From NCBI RefSeq assembly GCF_900128975.1, contig NZ_FQVC01000017.1:1-64000 (forward strand): DNA of 64,000 bases, given 5' to 3'. Within the stretch, counting starts at the first letter, position 1; each line of letters opens with the position of its first letter. This DNA is from Devosia limi DSM 17137 (lineage in GTDB: Bacteria > Pseudomonadota > Alphaproteobacteria > Rhizobiales > Devosiaceae). The position numbers and the translations under genes were made by a program. Positions 41,414 through 50,137 of the stretch are shown piece by piece. Under the pieces are notes generated by a model. That model searched no databases. It saw only the letters and a program-made list of their open reading frames with translations, and had not been told where the DNA came from.

Positions 41414-42282
41414 TTGGAGGGAATGACCGGGATCTTGCCCTGGATATAGGCCTCGACCTTGGCCTCGAGGATACGCTTGAAGCGGTCCTTTTCCTTTTCG
41501 GCATGGGTGACGATCTCGCGGACGCGCCAGAATTCCAGCGCACCGAAGGTGGTGACATGGGGGCGGATATACATGTCTGGCGGATAGGCGGCCATCATAT
41601 GGGCGGTCAGCGAATGCATCATGATCTGCGCCGAGCCGAACCAGATATCGAGCGCCTTGTGGTCGGTCTTGGTAATGCCCTCGGACGGGTCGCCATTGAC
41701 GTCGATGCCGATGAGGAAATCGGTATCGATATCGGCCTGGTCGAGCGGCAGCGGATTGACCACGCCGCCATCCACCAGCATGTGATTGGCATAGACCACG
41801 GGTTTGAACAGGCTCGGAATGGCGATGGAGCCGGCAATCGCGGGGCGCAGCAGGCCGCTATTGAACACCACCTGGTGCCAGGACTGGAAATCGGTCGCCA
41901 CCACATAGAGCGGGATCTTGAGATCCTTGAACTCCAGCGGGAACATCTCCGGGGTAAAGCTGTCGACGATGCTGGTGGCGTCGAGCTGCATCGAGATGCC
42001 GTTCTTGAGAATGCCGCCAATGCCGCGGATCTGGGTGGCCCAGAGCTTGCCGGCAATGATGCGCATGGTCCCCAACACGTTGAAGGCGTGCTCGCGGATG
42101 TCTTCGCCGGTCATCCCAGCGGCCCAGCCAGCGCCGATCAATGCGCCAATCGAGGTGCCGGAAATGACGCTGGGCCTGATCCCCAGCTCATCCATGGCTT
42201 CGATATAGGGGATATGGGTGAGCCCGCGGGCCGAACCGCCACCCAGTGCAACCCCGATGCGTGGACCTGAACTGGTCGACAT
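41410..42282 (-). CDS. Patatin-like phospholipase / RssA-type protein
   Basis: A 290-residue patatin-fold serine hydrolase with the oxyanion motif GVALGGGSARGLTHI, nucleophile GTSIGALIGA (Ser near residue 46) and catalytic Asp in MLVDGGVVNPLP. C-terminal half: HSLTAHMMAAYPPDMYIRPHVTTFGALEFWRVREIV. The family hydrolyses acyl groups of membrane lipids. The start at 42282 follows GAGGGGAG. The frame upstream of it has no family similarity. Confidence 0.92.
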   Translation of the reverse strand: MSTSSGPRIGVALGGGSARGLTHIPYIEAMDELGIRPSVISGTSIGALIGAGWAAGMTGEDIREHAFNVLGTMRIIAGKLWATQIRGIGGILKNGISMQLDATSIVDSFTPEMFPLEFKDLKIPLYVVATDFQSWHQVVFNSGLLRPAIAGSIAIPSLFKPVVYANHMLVDGGVVNPLPLDQADIDTDFLIGIDVNGDPSEGITKTDHKALDIWFGSAQIMMHSLTAHMMAAYPPDMYIRPHVTTFGALEFWRVREIVTHAEKEKDRFKRILEAKVEAYIQGKIPVIPSN

Positions 42283-42424
42283 GCGGCTCCCCTCAACGTC
42301 TTTCGGGCGCAGCTGGCTCGCAACCGCTTCCCCGCCCGATTGCGGCGGGGTGCGTGGGAACTCTGCCGGTGCCCGATCAAAGACGGTTGCGGAGGAGGGT
42401 AGGCCTGCGAGGTTTACGAATGGT

Positions 42425-43699
42425 TCAGCTGGCGCTACGGGCGATGGCCCGCCAGCCGATGTCTCGGCGGCAGAAGCCATCCGGCCAGTCAATCTTGTCC
42501 ACGCTTGCGTAAGCACGGCTCTGTGCCTCCTGCACCGTCGGACCCAGTGCCGTGACATTGAGCACGCGGCCGCCAGCAGCAAGTAAACGCGTGCCGTCGC
42601 GTTGCGTTCCGGCGTGGAAGACATGTATTTCCGGGCTGTCGAGGCCTTCGGTGCCCCGAATCTCCGAACCCTTGGCATAGGGGCCGGGATAGCCCTTGGT
42701 GGCCATGATCACGGTCAGCGCCACATCATCGCTCCACTCGGTCGTCTTGCCGGCCAGAGTGCCGGTAGCGGTGGCGTGGAGCAGGTCCAGCAGGTCCGAT
42801 TTGAGGCGCATCACCAGCACCTGGGTTTCGGGGTCGCCGAAGCGGGCATTGTATTCGACCAGCTTGGGGCCGTCGGCGGTGAGCATCAGCCCGGCATAGA
42901 GCACGCCCTGATAGGGGGTGCCACGGGCCGCCAGGCCCTTGACGGTTGGGGCAATGACACTGTCCATCACTTCGGCGAGAAGGGCATCGCTCATGATGGC
43001 GGCTGGCGAATAAGCGCCCATGCCGCCGGTATTGGGGCCGGTGTCGCCGTCAAAGGCGCGCTTGTGGTCCTGCGCGGTGGTCAGCAGCAGCGTGTCCTTG
43101 CCATCGCAGAGCACGAACAGGCTGACCTCCTCGCCCTCCATGAATTCCTCGATCACCACTTCGGCCCCGGCCTCGCCAAAGCTGCCCGAGAAACAATCGA
43201 TGATGGCTTCCTCGGCCGCCTCGACGCTCATGGCAACGGTCACGCCCTTGCCGGCGGCGAGGCCATCGGCCTTGACCACGATCGGCGCGCCATGGGCGTA
43301 GACATGGGCGAGGGCCGCAGCTTCGGTGGTGAAACGCCCATAGGCGGCGGTGGGAATGCCCATCTCGTCGCAAAGCGCCTTGGTGAAGCCCTTGGAGCCC
43401 TCCAGCTGGCCGGCGGCCTTGGAAGGGCAGAAACAGGTAAAGCCAGCAGCGCGGATATCGTCGCCGAGGCCGGCAACCACCTGCGCGTCGGGGCCGACGA
43501 CGACGAAATCGATTTGATGGGTCTGGCAGAGCGCGATGATCGCGGCGTGGTCGGTGATATCGACGGGCAGGTTTTCTGCCACCGCGCCGGTGCCGCCATT
43601 GCCGGGGGCGATGAACAGCTTGGTCAGGTGTGGCGACTGGGCAATCTTCCAGGCCAGAGCATGCTCGCGGCCGCCCGATCCAATGACCAATACGCGCAT
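42425..43699 (-). CDS. purD: Phosphoribosylamine-glycine ligase PurD
   Basis: A 424-residue ATP-grasp ligase that makes GAR in purine synthesis. It has MRVLVIGSGGREHALAWKIAQSP, APGNGGTG, FVVVGPDAQVVAGLGDDIRAAG, FCPSKAAGQLEGSKGFTKALCDEMGIPTA, VVKADGLAAGKGV, TGGMGAYSPA and EYNARFGDPETQ. The start at 43699 is preceded by GAGGAG. Divergent from xseA. Confidence 0.97.
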   Translation of the reverse strand: MRVLVIGSGGREHALAWKIAQSPHLTKLFIAPGNGGTGAVAENLPVDITDHAAIIALCQTHQIDFVVVGPDAQVVAGLGDDIRAAGFTCFCPSKAAGQLEGSKGFTKALCDEMGIPTAAYGRFTTEAAALAHVYAHGAPIVVKADGLAAGKGVTVAMSVEAAEEAIIDCFSGSFGEAGAEVVIEEFMEGEEVSLFVLCDGKDTLLLTTAQDHKRAFDGDTGPNTGGMGAYSPAAIMSDALLAEVMDSVIAPTVKGLAARGTPYQGVLYAGLMLTADGPKLVEYNARFGDPETQVLVMRLKSDLLDLLHATATGTLAGKTTEWSDDVALTVIMATKGYPGPYAKGSEIRGTEGLDSPEIHVFHAGTQRDGTRLLAAGGRVLNVTALGPTVQEAQSRAYASVDKIDWPDGFCRRDIGWRAIARSAS

Positions 43700-43801
43700 G
43701 CTGTGCTCCTCAACGGCGGGACGGGGATGGCGGCCCTCTAGCATGGGTGCAAGCGCGCCGCCACCCTTGACGCATCAGCCGGCAGCGGGCACCAACAGCA
43801 T

Positions 43802-45415
43802 ATGGACAGCCCCAATACCAATGCCGCCGAATTTACCGTCTCCGAGATCGCCCAGGCGGTTAAGCGAACGGTCGAGGACAGCTTTGGTTATGTGCGCGTG
43901 CGCGGCGAAATCTCGGGGTTTCGCGGGCAGCATTCATCGGGCCACGCCTATTTTACCCTCAAGGACGAAAATGCGGCCATGGACGCCGTGGTCTGGAAGG
44001 GCAATTACGCCAGGCTGGCCTTCAAGCCCGAAGAGGGGCTCGAAGTCATCGCGACGGGGCGGCTGACGACCTTCCCGCGCTCGTCGAAATACCAGATCGT
44101 CATCGACAATATCGAGCCGGCCGGTGCTGGCGCGCTGATGGCGTTGCTCGAAGAGCGGCGCAAGAAGCTCCTGGCCGAGGGGCTGTTTGCCCGCGAGCGC
44201 AAGCGCGAACTGCCCTATCTGCCGCGGGTGATCGGCGTCATCACCTCGCCGACCGGTGCCGTGATCCGCGATATCCTGCATCGCCTGGATGACCGGTTCC
44301 CCAGCCATGTGCTGGTCTGGCCGGTGCGGGTGCAGGGCGAAACCTGCGCGCCCGAAGTGGTCAACGCCATCCAGGGTTTTAATGCGCTGGCCGTCGATGG
44401 GCCGATCCCGCGCCCCGACATCCTGATCGTGGCGCGCGGTGGTGGCTCGATCGAAGATCTCTGGGGCTTCAACGAGGAAGCCGTGGTGCGCGCGGTCGCG
44501 GCCAGCGGCATTCCCATCATCTCGGCGGTGGGGCACGAAACCGATACCACCCTGATCGATTACGCCGCCGACATGCGCGCGCCGACCCCAACCGCGGCGG
44601 CGGAAGCGGCGGTGCCGGTGCGGGCCGAACTCATTGCCTATGTCGACGATCTCGGCGGGCGGCAGCGTCAGGCGGCGCGGCGGCTGGCGGGCAGCTATCG
44701 CGACCGGCTGCGCGGCGCGGCAGCGGGCCTGCCCCGGCCGATTGATCTCGTCGCGACGCAGCGGCAGCGGCTGGACCATGCGGCGAGCAATCTGCTGTCG
44801 GCCCTGCGCCATTCGGTGCAGGCGCAGCGGGTGACGTTCTCGCGCATCGAACCCAAGCTCAACCAGCAGGTGCTACGCCGGCGCAATGCCGATCTGGGTG
44901 AACGGCTGCGCAATTTCTCGATGCGGGCCGAAGCCGGCCTGCGCAAATCGGTGGATCGCGCGCGGCTGACCCATGATCCCCGGGCCGAACGGCTGGCGCT
45001 GTCGGCGCGGCGGCTGGTGGAACGCAAGCGCGCCCAGTTCGAGGCGATTGGTCCCAAACTCTCGCCCAATGCGCTGCGCTCGGAACTGCGGCATTCCCAA
45101 AGCCAGTTGGCGCCGCTGACGGCGCGGCTGATGGCCGGGATCGGGCAGGGGCTGTCGGAACGCAGGGCGGCTTTGGGGCAGGCGGGCAAACTCCTGGCGT
45201 CCCTCAGCTACAAGAGCGTTTTGGCGCGCGGCTACGCGGTGATCAAGGATGCCGACGGCAATCTGGTGCGCGAACGCGCAGCGCTGGGCCCCGGCGACAT
45301 GGTGACGATCGAGCTGGCGGATGGCGCGGTGGGAGCGGCCATTGCTGGCAGCCCGGTCATCAAAAAGAAACCGCGTCCGCAGCCGGAAAGTGACTCACAG
45401 GAAAGCCTCTTTTGA
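43802..45415 (+). CDS. xseA: Exodeoxyribonuclease VII large subunit XseA
   Basis: A 537-residue subunit of the single-strand DNA exonuclease VII. An N-terminal OB fold (FTVSEIAQAVKRTVEDSFGYVRVRGEISGFRGQHSSGHAYFTLKDENAAMDAVVW) is followed by the catalytic core LPRVIGVITSPTGAVIRDILHRLDDRFPSHVLVWPVRVQG, LIVARGGGSIEDLWGFNEE and SAVGHETDTTLIDYAADMRAPTPTAAAE, then a long coiled-coil. The small subunit gene xseB is not nearby. Confidence 0.96.
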   Translation: MDSPNTNAAEFTVSEIAQAVKRTVEDSFGYVRVRGEISGFRGQHSSGHAYFTLKDENAAMDAVVWKGNYARLAFKPEEGLEVIATGRLTTFPRSSKYQIVIDNIEPAGAGALMALLEERRKKLLAEGLFARERKRELPYLPRVIGVITSPTGAVIRDILHRLDDRFPSHVLVWPVRVQGETCAPEVVNAIQGFNALAVDGPIPRPDILIVARGGGSIEDLWGFNEEAVVRAVAASGIPIISAVGHETDTTLIDYAADMRAPTPTAAAEAAVPVRAELIAYVDDLGGRQRQAARRLAGSYRDRLRGAAAGLPRPIDLVATQRQRLDHAASNLLSALRHSVQAQRVTFSRIEPKLNQQVLRRRNADLGERLRNFSMRAEAGLRKSVDRARLTHDPRAERLALSARRLVERKRAQFEAIGPKLSPNALRSELRHSQSQLAPLTARLMAGIGQGLSERRAALGQAGKLLASLSYKSVLARGYAVIKDADGNLVRERAALGPGDMVTIELADGAVGAAIAGSPVIKKKPRPQPESDSQESLF

Positions 45416-45464
45416 AGCGGCCCTTTGAGCGCTATATCCAACGCGGGCTGCAAGGAACACAGCG

Positions 45465-45686
45465 ATGAACATTTTCGACAAGGGGTTCACCCCCTCCGAA
45501 GCCACGATCCGCTATCTCGATGGCGACTATGTCGTACTCAAGCCCGGCAGCTTCGTGCGGTGCGCCATAACCGGCAAGCCCATTCCGCTGGACGAATTGT
45601 TCTATTGGAATGTCGACCGCCAGGAGGCCTATGCCGATGCAGTCGTCGCCAATGAGGCGTTCGAACGGTTCGGCCTCGGAAACTGA
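45465..45686 (+). CDS. DUF2093 family protein
   Basis: A 73-residue conserved alphaproteobacterial protein, MNIFDKGFTPSEATIRYLDGDYVVLKPGSFVRCAITGKPIPLDELFYWNVDRQEAYADA. It has the CAITGKPIPLDELFYW core of DUF2093. Function is unknown. It regularly follows xseA in related genomes, which fits the order here. It lies 2 bp before the next GTG start. Confidence 0.92.
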   Translation: MNIFDKGFTPSEATIRYLDGDYVVLKPGSFVRCAITGKPIPLDELFYWNVDRQEAYADAVVANEAFERFGLGN

Positions 45687-45688
45687 TC

Positions 45689-46852
45689 GTGGCGCAAGCG
45701 TCGGGGCGTCCCAGATATCTGTTCGTCTCCAATGGCCATGGCGAGGACTGGATCGCCGCTGCCATGGTGCGCCGCCTCGGCACTGCGGGGAGCGTTGAGG
45801 CCTATCCCATGCTGGGGCAGGGCTCTGCCTATGCCGATGTCTGTCCCATTGTCGGCCCACGCGCCAGCCTGGCATCGGGCGGCGCGCGCACGGCCAAGGG
45901 CTCGCTGCGCCGCGATGTTGCCGCTGGCGGGCTACGGACCGTTCCGCCGGCGCTGAAATTCCTGCGCAAGGTCAGGGGCCGCTACGACCGCGTCATCGTC
46001 GTCGGAGACATGATCGGCGTTCTGGCGGCCTTTGCCGTCGGGCACCGGAACCTGTTCTATATCGATGTCTACAAGACCGGCTCGGCGCGGCTCTATTCGG
46101 CGGCCGAACGTTGGGCGATCAGGAAATCCTGCGACATCGTCTATTGCCGCGCCGACAATCTGGCGGCTTCGCTGCGCGACATCGGCGTTGATGCCCGCTG
46201 CGCCGGCAATGTGATGATGGATACCATCCCTTATGGCAATTACGACGCCGCCAGCCGCCGCACGAGGCCACTGGCGGTAACGCTGTTGCCGGGCAGCCGT
46301 GGCGTTACTGGCGAGAACCTGGCCTTGCAGGTTGCCGCCTTGCGCAAGCTCCCGCCGGCCGTGCTGCCCGATGTGTTCCTGGCGGTGGCCGGCGGGCTCA
46401 ATGTCGATGATCTGGCGCAGGATGCCGGCTTGCAGCGCACGCCAATGCTGAGCGCCGAGAGCGGCGACATGGGCACGCTATCGGATGGCCGACTGACCAT
46501 CCACATGGCCAGTGGCAGCGCCATGGGCAATCTGGTGGCTGCCTCCGATCTGGTGCTGTCGCAGGCCGGCACGGCAACCACCCAGTCGCTGGGGCTCGGC
46601 CGGCCCTCGATAACCTTTGTCAGCGCCAATGACCGCCGCTCGCGCTTTCTCGACGAGCAGGCGCTGTTCGGCGAGGCGCGTATCGGCGTGCCGGCCACGG
46701 CCGAAGGCATTGCCGAGGCGCTGCAGCGTCTATTGGAAAATCCGGACGAACTGGCGCGGCTCAGCGCGATTGGCCGCGAACGCATCGGCCCGCCCGGTGC
46801 GATGCAGGCGATTCTGGCCGCGCTGCAGCCAGAGCGCGCCGTGGTCAGCTGA
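45689..46852 (+). CDS. Lipid-A-disaccharide synthase-related (LpxB-like) protein
   Basis: A 387-residue GT-B-fold protein of the LpxB-related group: YLFVSNGHGEDWIAAAMVRRL, AYPMLGQGSAY, RVIVVGDMIGVLAAFAVG, FYIDVYKTGSARLYSAAERWAIRKSCDIVYCRADNLAASLRDIGV, TLLPGSRG, and ASDLVLSQAGTATTQSLGLGRPSI. The SNGHGED start separates this group from canonical LpxB (which has AGEHSGD). The product is not known; a sugar-nucleotide glycosyltransferase role is inferred. GTG start. It overlaps the tail of an O-antigen-ligase-like gene by 8 bp. Confidence 0.82.
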   Translation: MAQASGRPRYLFVSNGHGEDWIAAAMVRRLGTAGSVEAYPMLGQGSAYADVCPIVGPRASLASGGARTAKGSLRRDVAAGGLRTVPPALKFLRKVRGRYDRVIVVGDMIGVLAAFAVGHRNLFYIDVYKTGSARLYSAAERWAIRKSCDIVYCRADNLAASLRDIGVDARCAGNVMMDTIPYGNYDAASRRTRPLAVTLLPGSRGVTGENLALQVAALRKLPPAVLPDVFLAVAGGLNVDDLAQDAGLQRTPMLSAESGDMGTLSDGRLTIHMASGSAMGNLVAASDLVLSQAGTATTQSLGLGRPSITFVSANDRRSRFLDEQALFGEARIGVPATAEGIAEALQRLLENPDELARLSAIGRERIGPPGAMQAILAALQPERAVVS

Positions 46853-48095
46853 GGGTAGCTTGGTTGCGCTGCAGGGCCATAAGATAGCCCAGCAGCAACA
46901 CGAACAGCATGGTTTGAGGCAATACGCCGAACATGGCATTGGTCAGGCCCAGCACGCCATAACCCACGACCAGCATCAGGCTGCCCAGCACCAGCGGGCG
47001 ATTGCTGCGCGCTGCTGCTGGAACCAGCAGGGACAGCGGCGTCAGCATGACCAGACCATAGGCGATGACGCCGAGCAGGCCGGCCATAGCGGCGAAATTG
47101 CCGATGTCGCTATGCAGGTTTTCGAGGGTCCCAAGATCCACGTCGGGATTGACCGCTTTGGCAAAGGGCATGATTTGCCCAAATCCGATACCAACGATGG
47201 GCGAAGACTTGAACGCCTCCCATGCGGCGTGGAGCATGGCCAGGCGCGCAACATCCTGCTGCTGGATCGCCTGTACCAGAGGCGCCTGAGCAATCAAGCC
47301 CTGCACCCCATTTGTTTCTGGAGGCAGGCCACCCGAAGCAAGCGAAATCGACGATCCGTTCCCCGCAATCGGACCAAGCAGCGCGACGGCACGATTGTCC
47401 GATGAGAGCATAACCACCGCTATGGCAGCCGCCAGGGCTATTGCCAGCGCGGCCAGGACCAGGCGATCGCGGCGGTTCCACCAAATGATGAAGGGGACCG
47501 CAACTATGCCCAAGGCGAACCAGGCCAGCAGGGGGCCCCGCGAACCGGAGAGCAATGCTGCGACCAGACCAGCAAGGGGCCCGAGCAGAAAGATCAGGCG
47601 GATCGGGGAGCGGCCGGCGACGATGCCGGTGAGGGCCATGAAGCCCAGCATGGTGGTGATGCCGCCATAATGAATGGGATTATTGCCGGCCCCGGCCCGG
47701 GCTCCTTCGATGGCGGCGTATTCAGCCAGCCCGACAAGGCAGGCGGCGATGGCACCAGCCAGGCACGCCATGGCGAAGGCATAGGGCGACAGCCATTCGG
47801 GGCTGCGCCGGAGCAGCGCTGCAATGCCGGGCACCAGCAGCAATGGCGCGAAGGCGGCCAGCGGCAGGAGGTCGGCCACACTGTGATAGACGAAGGGGAT
47901 GGTGATGCTGACCAGCACCAGCGCCAGCAGGAGCAGGCGGCTGGGCCAGGATCTGATCAATTCGTCGCGGGTGACCAGGGCCAGCACCAGACCGACAAGG
48001 CCCGCTGCCAGCACGATATAGTCGGCCACAAATGGCGCGGTGCCCATGAACACGAGGCCCGACACCAGCATGATGCTGGAAAGAGAGTTCAGCAC
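46845..48095 (-). CDS. O-antigen ligase-like (Wzy_C/WaaL family) membrane protein
   Basis: A 416-residue polytopic protein with about ten to twelve membrane helices. It has the Wzy_C pattern: an NNPIHYGGITTMLGFMALTGIVAG helix, LLSGSRGPLLAW, a long periplasmic loop (about residues 240-315), then GIGFGQIMPF and LENLHSDIGNFAAMAGLLGVIAYGLVM with the conserved His. Members join or polymerise surface glycans. Convergent with the LpxB-like gene, so a shared envelope role is inferred only from position. Confidence 0.82.
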   Translation of the reverse strand: MLNSLSSIMLVSGLVFMGTAPFVADYIVLAAGLVGLVLALVTRDELIRSWPSRLLLLALVLVSITIPFVYHSVADLLPLAAFAPLLLVPGIAALLRRSPEWLSPYAFAMACLAGAIAACLVGLAEYAAIEGARAGAGNNPIHYGGITTMLGFMALTGIVAGRSPIRLIFLLGPLAGLVAALLSGSRGPLLAWFALGIVAVPFIIWWNRRDRLVLAALAIALAAAIAVVMLSSDNRAVALLGPIAGNGSSISLASGGLPPETNGVQGLIAQAPLVQAIQQQDVARLAMLHAAWEAFKSSPIVGIGFGQIMPFAKAVNPDVDLGTLENLHSDIGNFAAMAGLLGVIAYGLVMLTPLSLLVPAAARSNRPLVLGSLMLVVGYGVLGLTNAMFGVLPQTMLFVLLLGYLMALQRNQATLS

Positions 48096-48141
48096 GCCGC
48101 AATCCTTGTTTCGTTACCCAGCATCAGAGGAGCGCGGAGCG

Positions 48142-48384
48142 CTATTCCTTGTGCGTTTCCGGATCCAGCAGGCGGTGCAGGTGAACGATGAAATAGCGCG
48201 TCTGGGCGCTGTCCACGGTCATCTGGGCCTTCTGCCGCCAGACCGCATAGGCGCTGGCGTAATTGGGATAGAGGCCAACAATGTCGACCTTGTCGAGATC
48301 GGCGAATGTCACGCCTTCCAGGCTCGACAATTCGCCCCCGATCACGAGGTGCAGGAGTTGCTTGGGCGTTTCCGAATTGGCCAT
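48142..48384 (-). CDS. DUF4170 family protein
   Basis: An 80-residue conserved alphaproteobacterial protein: LLHLVIGGELSSLEGVTFADLDKVDIVGLYPNYASAYAVWRQKAQMTVDSAQTRYFIVHLHRLLDPE. This is the DUF4170 pattern, with function unknown. It starts 17 bp after the cysQ-like stop and so shares its transcript. The start at 48384 excludes a non-homologous extension. Confidence 0.9.
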   Translation of the reverse strand: MANSETPKQLLHLVIGGELSSLEGVTFADLDKVDIVGLYPNYASAYAVWRQKAQMTVDSAQTRYFIVHLHRLLDPETHKE

Positions 48385-48401
48385 CGCTTGGGATCCGATA
48401 G

Positions 48402-49238
48402 TTAGGTGTGGGAGACTTCCGGCGCCGCCTGGCTGCCCGAGGGGCAACCATAGACCTTGATCAGCGCCGCATGCACCAGGGGTTTTAGGCTTATGTCGCC
48501 AAGCGCCGCAAGCGCCCCGTGACGCACATCAGGTCTGTTGAATTGTGGGAACCCCTGGCAGACATCGGCAAAGCCGATGCCGGCTTCATCCAGGATCAGC
48601 GCCGCTGCGGCGATATCCCAATCCTGGGCACCGCGCCGGGCCACGGCACCGTCGAGCTTGCCGGTCGCCACCTGGACCAGCCGATAGGCCAGCGACGGAT
48701 AGGCAGGGCCGCGCCGATAGTCGAGACCGGAGGCCTGCATTTCCTGATGTACGGCGCCCGGTGCCGGGATCAGCGGCGCGGCGCCGGGGCGGCGCCGGCG
48801 CATGATCGGCTTGCCGTTCAGACGGGCGCCGCCACCCTTGACCGCATCATAGAGTTCATCGCGCATCGGCGCATAGACGACGCCGGCAATCGGCACGCCG
48901 TCCTCGACCACGGCCAGCGAGACCGTCCAGCTGTCTTCACCGCGCAAAAAGCCGCGCGTGCCATCAATGGGGTCGATGACAAAGACACGACTGCGCTCGA
49001 GGCGGTTGAGATTGTCGGCGGTTTCTTCGCTCAGCCAGCCATAATCGGGGCGGGCAGCAAGCAGGGCCGCGGCAAGATATTGATCGACCACGATATCGGC
49101 TTCACTGACCGGGGAGGCGTTCTCCTTGGTCCAGCTCTTTACATCGCGCCGGAAATAACCGCTGGCGATGATCCCCGCTGCTACCGCCGAGGAGCGGAGC
49201 AGTTCGAGGTCTTGCGCTGGGCTGGTATCGGCTGTCAT
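48402..49238 (-). CDS. cysQ: CysQ-type 3'(2'),5'-bisphosphate nucleotidase / inositol monophosphatase family
   Basis: A 278-residue lithium-sensitive phosphatase of the IMP family. Metal-binding motifs: WTKENASPVSEADIVVDQYL, WLSEETADN (Glu), VIDPIDGTRGFLRG (DPIDGT) and the C-terminal AQDWDIAAAALILDEAG (WDxA). CysQ removes phosphoadenosine phosphate made in sulfate assimilation. The DUF4170 gene follows in the same operon. Start chosen at 49238. Confidence 0.9.
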   Translation of the reverse strand: MTADTSPAQDLELLRSSAVAAGIIASGYFRRDVKSWTKENASPVSEADIVVDQYLAAALLAARPDYGWLSEETADNLNRLERSRVFVIDPIDGTRGFLRGEDSWTVSLAVVEDGVPIAGVVYAPMRDELYDAVKGGGARLNGKPIMRRRRPGAAPLIPAPGAVHQEMQASGLDYRRGPAYPSLAYRLVQVATGKLDGAVARRGAQDWDIAAAALILDEAGIGFADVCQGFPQFNRPDVRHGALAALGDISLKPLVHAALIKVYGCPSGSQAAPEVSHT

Positions 49239-49539
49239 CGCCGCGCTTTTAGGCTTCCCCCAGCCATCGGGCAAGGGCCGGGCCGGGATGGGCTGTTGGT
49301 CCCCCGTTTTAGGGCGCCGATGTCATGCCGGAAGGGGCGCAAAGCAGGCGGTTAACGAGGTGCCAGCGCGGCCGGTTAATCGGCTGTTACACCCGGTTAG
49401 ATCCCGCTAACCCTCGCAGAAAACAACATAAACTTAACCGAACCGATTAAGGGGCTGGGTAAGGGGACCGCGTAAGGTGGGGTCATAAAAGAGAGCGCAA
49501 AAAACAAGCTCTTGAAGTTGACAGGAAGGCAGATCGAAA
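49239..49539. other. Intergenic region with several TTAA-containing segments
   Basis: A 301-bp gap between the divergent cysQ-like and DUF6101-like genes. It holds GGTTAACG, GGTTAATC, AACTTAACCG and GATTAAGG. Their spacing does not fit the CtrA pattern TTAA-N7-TTAA. Promoters for both genes are expected here, but no clear -35/-10 pair was found. Confidence 0.4.
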
Positions 49540-50055
49540 ATGGTTCATGGCGTTGGGATTGAAAGCGCATCGGTCGTTCTGGCGTTCGTGAAGCCAGCAG
49601 CGGCGCAGAAGCACTTTGTTGCCGCCAATGACAATGGCCCCCGCGAGCCGGTGAAGACCGTCACCGTGCGCAAGCAGCTCGAAAAGAGCGGCGTCGCCAT
49701 CAAGATCAAGGTGCCAGTGGATGAATTCATCGGCGTTGCCGTAGCGACGTCGATCTCGGATGAAGGCGTGTTGATCAGCACCATCGAGCTGGTCCATGGC
49801 GATCACGAGCTGAACTACAAAGTGTTCGAAGAGCAGGGCAACCACAACGTCGTTGCCGAATGGCAGAACTGGGGCCGCAAGCTGCGCCTGCCGCTGTTCA
49901 TCAAGGCCGGCGACGGCGCCTATATGCCCTATAGCCAGCAGGTCGATGGCGTCATGCTCGGCAATTCGGCCTCGCGCCGCAAGCTTGCCGCCGATGCAGT
50001 CCGCCGCCCCCGCTTCCTGAACCGCCGCAAGCCCGGCCAGACCGAAGCCAACTAA
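49540..50055 (+). CDS. DUF6101-like conserved hypothetical protein
   Basis: A 171-residue protein without signal peptide. The middle carries KTVTVRKQLEKSGVAIKIKVPVDEFIGVAVATSISDEGVLISTIELVHGDHELNYKVFEEQGNHNVVAEWQNWGRKLRLPLFIKAGDGAYMPYSQQ and the end is basic (ASRRKLAADAVRRPRFLNRRKPGQ). The layout matches a Hyphomicrobiales family I believe is DUF6101, with no known function. A strong hairpin terminator follows 20 bp after its stop. Confidence 0.75.
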   Translation: MVHGVGIESASVVLAFVKPAAAQKHFVAANDNGPREPVKTVTVRKQLEKSGVAIKIKVPVDEFIGVAVATSISDEGVLISTIELVHGDHELNYKVFEEQGNHNVVAEWQNWGRKLRLPLFIKAGDGAYMPYSQQVDGVMLGNSASRRKLAADAVRRPRFLNRRKPGQTEAN

Positions 50056-50075
50056 GCCTTTCTGCCTCCAAAGCA

Positions 50076-50122
50076 CGCGAAAGGGACCAGCCGGTGGTGC
50101 GGCTGGTCCCTTTCGCGTTTTG
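50076..50122. terminator. Rho-independent terminator
   Basis: Arms CGCGAAAGGGACCAGCCG and its exact complement form an 18-bp perfect stem with the 6-nt loop GTGGTG, followed by TTTTGT. The near-symmetric ends (AAA before, TTT after) would also stop transcripts from the convergent ubiA. Confidence 0.92.
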
Positions 50123-50137
50123 TCGTTGGTGAAACCG

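Noticed and set aside
49370-49450. CtrA binding sites in the cysQ/DUF6101-like gap
   Set aside because: TTAA motifs are present, but the closest pair is spaced by nine bases rather than seven, and the remaining ones have no regular spacing.
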